Shown: piece by piece, positions 62,369 to 64,000 of the stretch | Layout of the letters: each line of letters starts with the position of its first letter | Position numbering within the stretch: position 1 is the first letter of the stretch | Assembly: GCF_010998615.1 (NCBI RefSeq) | Contig: NZ_JAAEAH010000031.1 | Coordinates: 1 to 64,000, forward strand | Source of the DNA: Myxococcus sp. CA023 | Lineage (GTDB): Bacteria > Myxococcota > Myxococcia > Myxococcales > Myxococcaceae | Length of the DNA stretch: 64,000 nt | Direction of reading: 5' to 3' | Translations under genes and position numbers: made by a program | The notes under the pieces: generated by a model | The model's input: the letters and a program-made list of their open reading frames with translations, nothing else | Told to the model about the DNA's origin: nothing | Databases searched by the model: none

Positions 62369-63730
62369 ATGCAGGTCATTCTCACTCACGTGCGACGGAA
62401 GCTCTTCGGCGTGCTGCTCTGTTCCCTTTCAGTGGCGTGCGTGCAGGACTCCGGCCCCGTGACAAAGGGAGGCGACACGTCCGCCCCCACGGACGCGCTG
62501 CGGCAGCGCGTGGTTTACGGCGTTGATGACCGCAAGGACTATTACGCGCACTCCGATGCGACTCTGAAGAAGTTCACCCGGGAATCGACCGTGGCGTTGG
62601 TGGACGTCGCGGACCTCGACACGAGCAACCCCTCGAGCATCGGCTTCTTCTCGCAGACGCTACAGGAAGCCCAGGGCCTTTGTTCCGACCAGAGGTTCTT
62701 GAATGACCCGACGGCTGCTTTTTGTTCAGGCACGCTCATTGATAACGACCTGGTGCTCACGGCGGGCCACTGTGTGAAGGGGCCGCTGTCGTGTGCATCC
62801 ACGCGCTTCGTCTTCAAATATTACCGAACGGGAGCGACCACCCTGGAGCCGGTGACGTCGGAAGACGTCTTCAGGTGCAGTCGCGTCGTCGTGCGCAACG
62901 CATCCACGGTGGGTGGCCGTCAGTTGGACTATGCCATCGTCCAGTTGGACCGCCCTGTCAGTGCATTGCGCGCTGTTCCAGCTCCTGTTCGCATGGACAG
63001 CGTGGCGCTGTCGACGACGACCCAGTTGGCTGTGATCGGCTCGGGTAGCGGCATCCCCTTCAAGATTGATTCGGGGGGCAAGGTGCTTGCCTCGCGTGCT
63101 TCCACGTTGGACTTTTTCGTCGGCGACACGGATACCTTCGGAGGCAACTCAGGGTCGGGCGTCTATGCGAAAATCGACGGCAGCTATTTGCTGGCTGGTA
63201 TCCTCGTGCGTGGCAACAAGGACTACGTCAAGCGCGTCGGACCGGCGGGCGAATGCTATGCCGTCAATGTCGTCACGTCCATTGGTAGTTGCACGGATGC
63301 CAATTGCAACGCTGAATCCATCAACTACGTGCGGCCCGCCATCGATGAGTATTGCGCTGTGGCGACCAACACGCGGTTGTGTCCTGCTCAATGGCCAGCG
63401 ACACCGGTGACGTTTGATTTCGCGACCAGCGGCACCAACAATGCGACGCGTAATACTGTCGCCCAGAACGTCTCGTTGTCGGCGGGAGAGACCCTGTATG
63501 TGGGGACCGCCATGGTGATGTATGCCACCGCCAGGGGGGACACGTACTTGCGCCTGGATCGATACGAGACCAGCACCAATGCGTATACCGGGGTCGCGAG
63601 CAACGACGATGCCTATGACAGCCTCTCCCACATTCGGTACACGGCGAAGGTCGCGGGTACGTACCGGATTCGCGTTGGCTGTGCTCGGGACAGCGCCTGT
63701 GCTGGCAGGGTGTCGTATATCATCCGTTAG
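62369..63730 (+). CDS. Secreted trypsin-like serine protease with C-terminal PPC-like domain
   Basis: 453 residues from ATG 62369. Signal peptide with lipobox SVAC (Cys24), so a lipoprotein. The chymotrypsin-fold triad is complete: His134 in LTAGHC, Asp188 in QLDYAIVQLD and Ser261 in FGGNSGSG. Paired cysteines suggest disulfides. Residues about 370-453 form a beta-sandwich pre-peptidase C-terminal-type domain (DTYLRLDRYETSTNAYTGVA, AGTYRIRVGC). It is expected at the surface or released, as befits a predatory bacterium. The lack of an obvious propeptide leaves activation unclear. Confidence 0.92.
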   Translation: MQVILTHVRRKLFGVLLCSLSVACVQDSGPVTKGGDTSAPTDALRQRVVYGVDDRKDYYAHSDATLKKFTRESTVALVDVADLDTSNPSSIGFFSQTLQEAQGLCSDQRFLNDPTAAFCSGTLIDNDLVLTAGHCVKGPLSCASTRFVFKYYRTGATTLEPVTSEDVFRCSRVVVRNASTVGGRQLDYAIVQLDRPVSALRAVPAPVRMDSVALSTTTQLAVIGSGSGIPFKIDSGGKVLASRASTLDFFVGDTDTFGGNSGSGVYAKIDGSYLLAGILVRGNKDYVKRVGPAGECYAVNVVTSIGSCTDANCNAESINYVRPAIDEYCAVATNTRLCPAQWPATPVTFDFATSGTNNATRNTVAQNVSLSAGETLYVGTAMVMYATARGDTYLRLDRYETSTNAYTGVASNDDAYDSLSHIRYTAKVAGTYRIRVGCARDSACAGRVSYIIR

Positions 63731-63896
63731 GGGTTGAGCTGCAGGTGTGTGTCCGTCCTTCGCGCTTCAATGTCGATTTCCGGGGGCTCATGAGCAGACC
63801 CATGGTCCCGGTCACCTACCCATCTATCCATTGTTTCCGCCGTTGATATCCCCATTCCGGAGCCGGACGGCTCCCGTCCAGACAAGTGAGAGCCTC

Positions 63897-64000
63897 GTGC
63901 GGCGAACCCTGACCTTCCATGCTCTGCCTCTCATCCTGACGTTCGTGGGAGGCCTTCTCGTCACGGGTTGTGGTGGATCCGACGATGCGCTGACATCGTT
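63897..64000 (+). CDS. Lipoprotein, N-terminus only (runs off the window)
   Basis: GTG 63897 opens a frame of 34 codons to the edge: MRRTLTFHALPLILTFVGG, then a lipobox VTGC (Cys25) and GGSDD. This is a typical myxobacterial lipoprotein signal. The mature domain is outside the window. A GGAGCC/GGCTCC hairpin (63859-63874) lies just upstream. Confidence 0.65.
   Translation, partial: MRRTLTFHALPLILTFVGGLLVTGCGGSDDALTS

Overview
The window looks like a stretch of a Myxococcus-type chromosome (myxobacteria, Myxococcota). It is very GC-rich, with many GTG and TTG starts. It encodes a MYXO-CTERM-tailed protein with Myxococcus cysteine-rich repeats, a Ser/Thr kinase fused to a repeat domain, two sigma-54 activators and a complete run of mevalonate-pathway genes. 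The exact species cannot be fixed from the sequence alone.

Layout, left to right. 1-11 kb: an unrecognised membrane protein (cut by the edge), a 1954-residue coiled-coil protein with a methyltransferase-like head, dapF, and two response-regulator proteins whose output domains look degenerate (a GGDEF-like domain without its motif and a GTPase-like domain without its P-loop). 11-12.5 kb: two tandem SHOCT proteins and a broken esterase gene. 12.5-15.2 kb: a sigma-54 activator with an FHA-like sensor and two C-terminal helix-turn-helices, then two tandemly duplicated small genes, each with its own sigma-54-type promoter and paired TGACryGTCA sites. 15.2-25 kb (minus strand): a Ser/Thr kinase, and an operon of an OmpA-type barrel protein followed by a 1365-residue cysteine-rich surface protein. 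This operon also has a sigma-54-type promoter and the same TGACryGTCA sites. 25-29.6 kb: an AcoR-like activator, an aldehyde dehydrogenase with its own sigma-54 promoter, and a DUF779 protein. 29.7-35.6 kb: an RlmA-type rRNA methyltransferase, a small unknown protein, a TPR lipoprotein, an M16 peptidase and a histidine kinase. 36-43 kb: an orphan lipoprotein in an AT/GT-rich patch, then an RND efflux operon (outer-membrane factor, adaptor, pump) divergent from a MarR regulator. 43-45.2 kb: a coiled-coil membrane protein and HtpX. 45.4-52.3 kb: a divergent iron-uptake locus (imelysin lipoprotein plus HTTM/VKGC membrane protein on one side; delta-60 lipoprotein plus TonB receptor on the other) with two Fur-like boxes between. 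52.3-58.3 kb: a DsrE-like protein and fni-mvaA-mvaK1-mvaD-mvaK2. 58.3-64 kb: a lower-GC patch with a GIY-YIG protein, a large PLP decarboxylase, a secreted trypsin-like protease and the start of another lipoprotein.

The most interesting unifying signal is regulatory. One 10-bp palindrome (TGACGTGTCA and close variants) occurs in pairs about 31-32 bp apart upstream of three sigma-54-type promoters: those of the duplicated small genes and, 10 kb away, the OmpA/cysteine-rich surface operon. This suggests a small regulon of the FHA/double-HTH activator. The surface pair resembles the TraA/TraB architecture known from myxobacterial outer-membrane exchange, but the correspondence is inferred from domain layout only.
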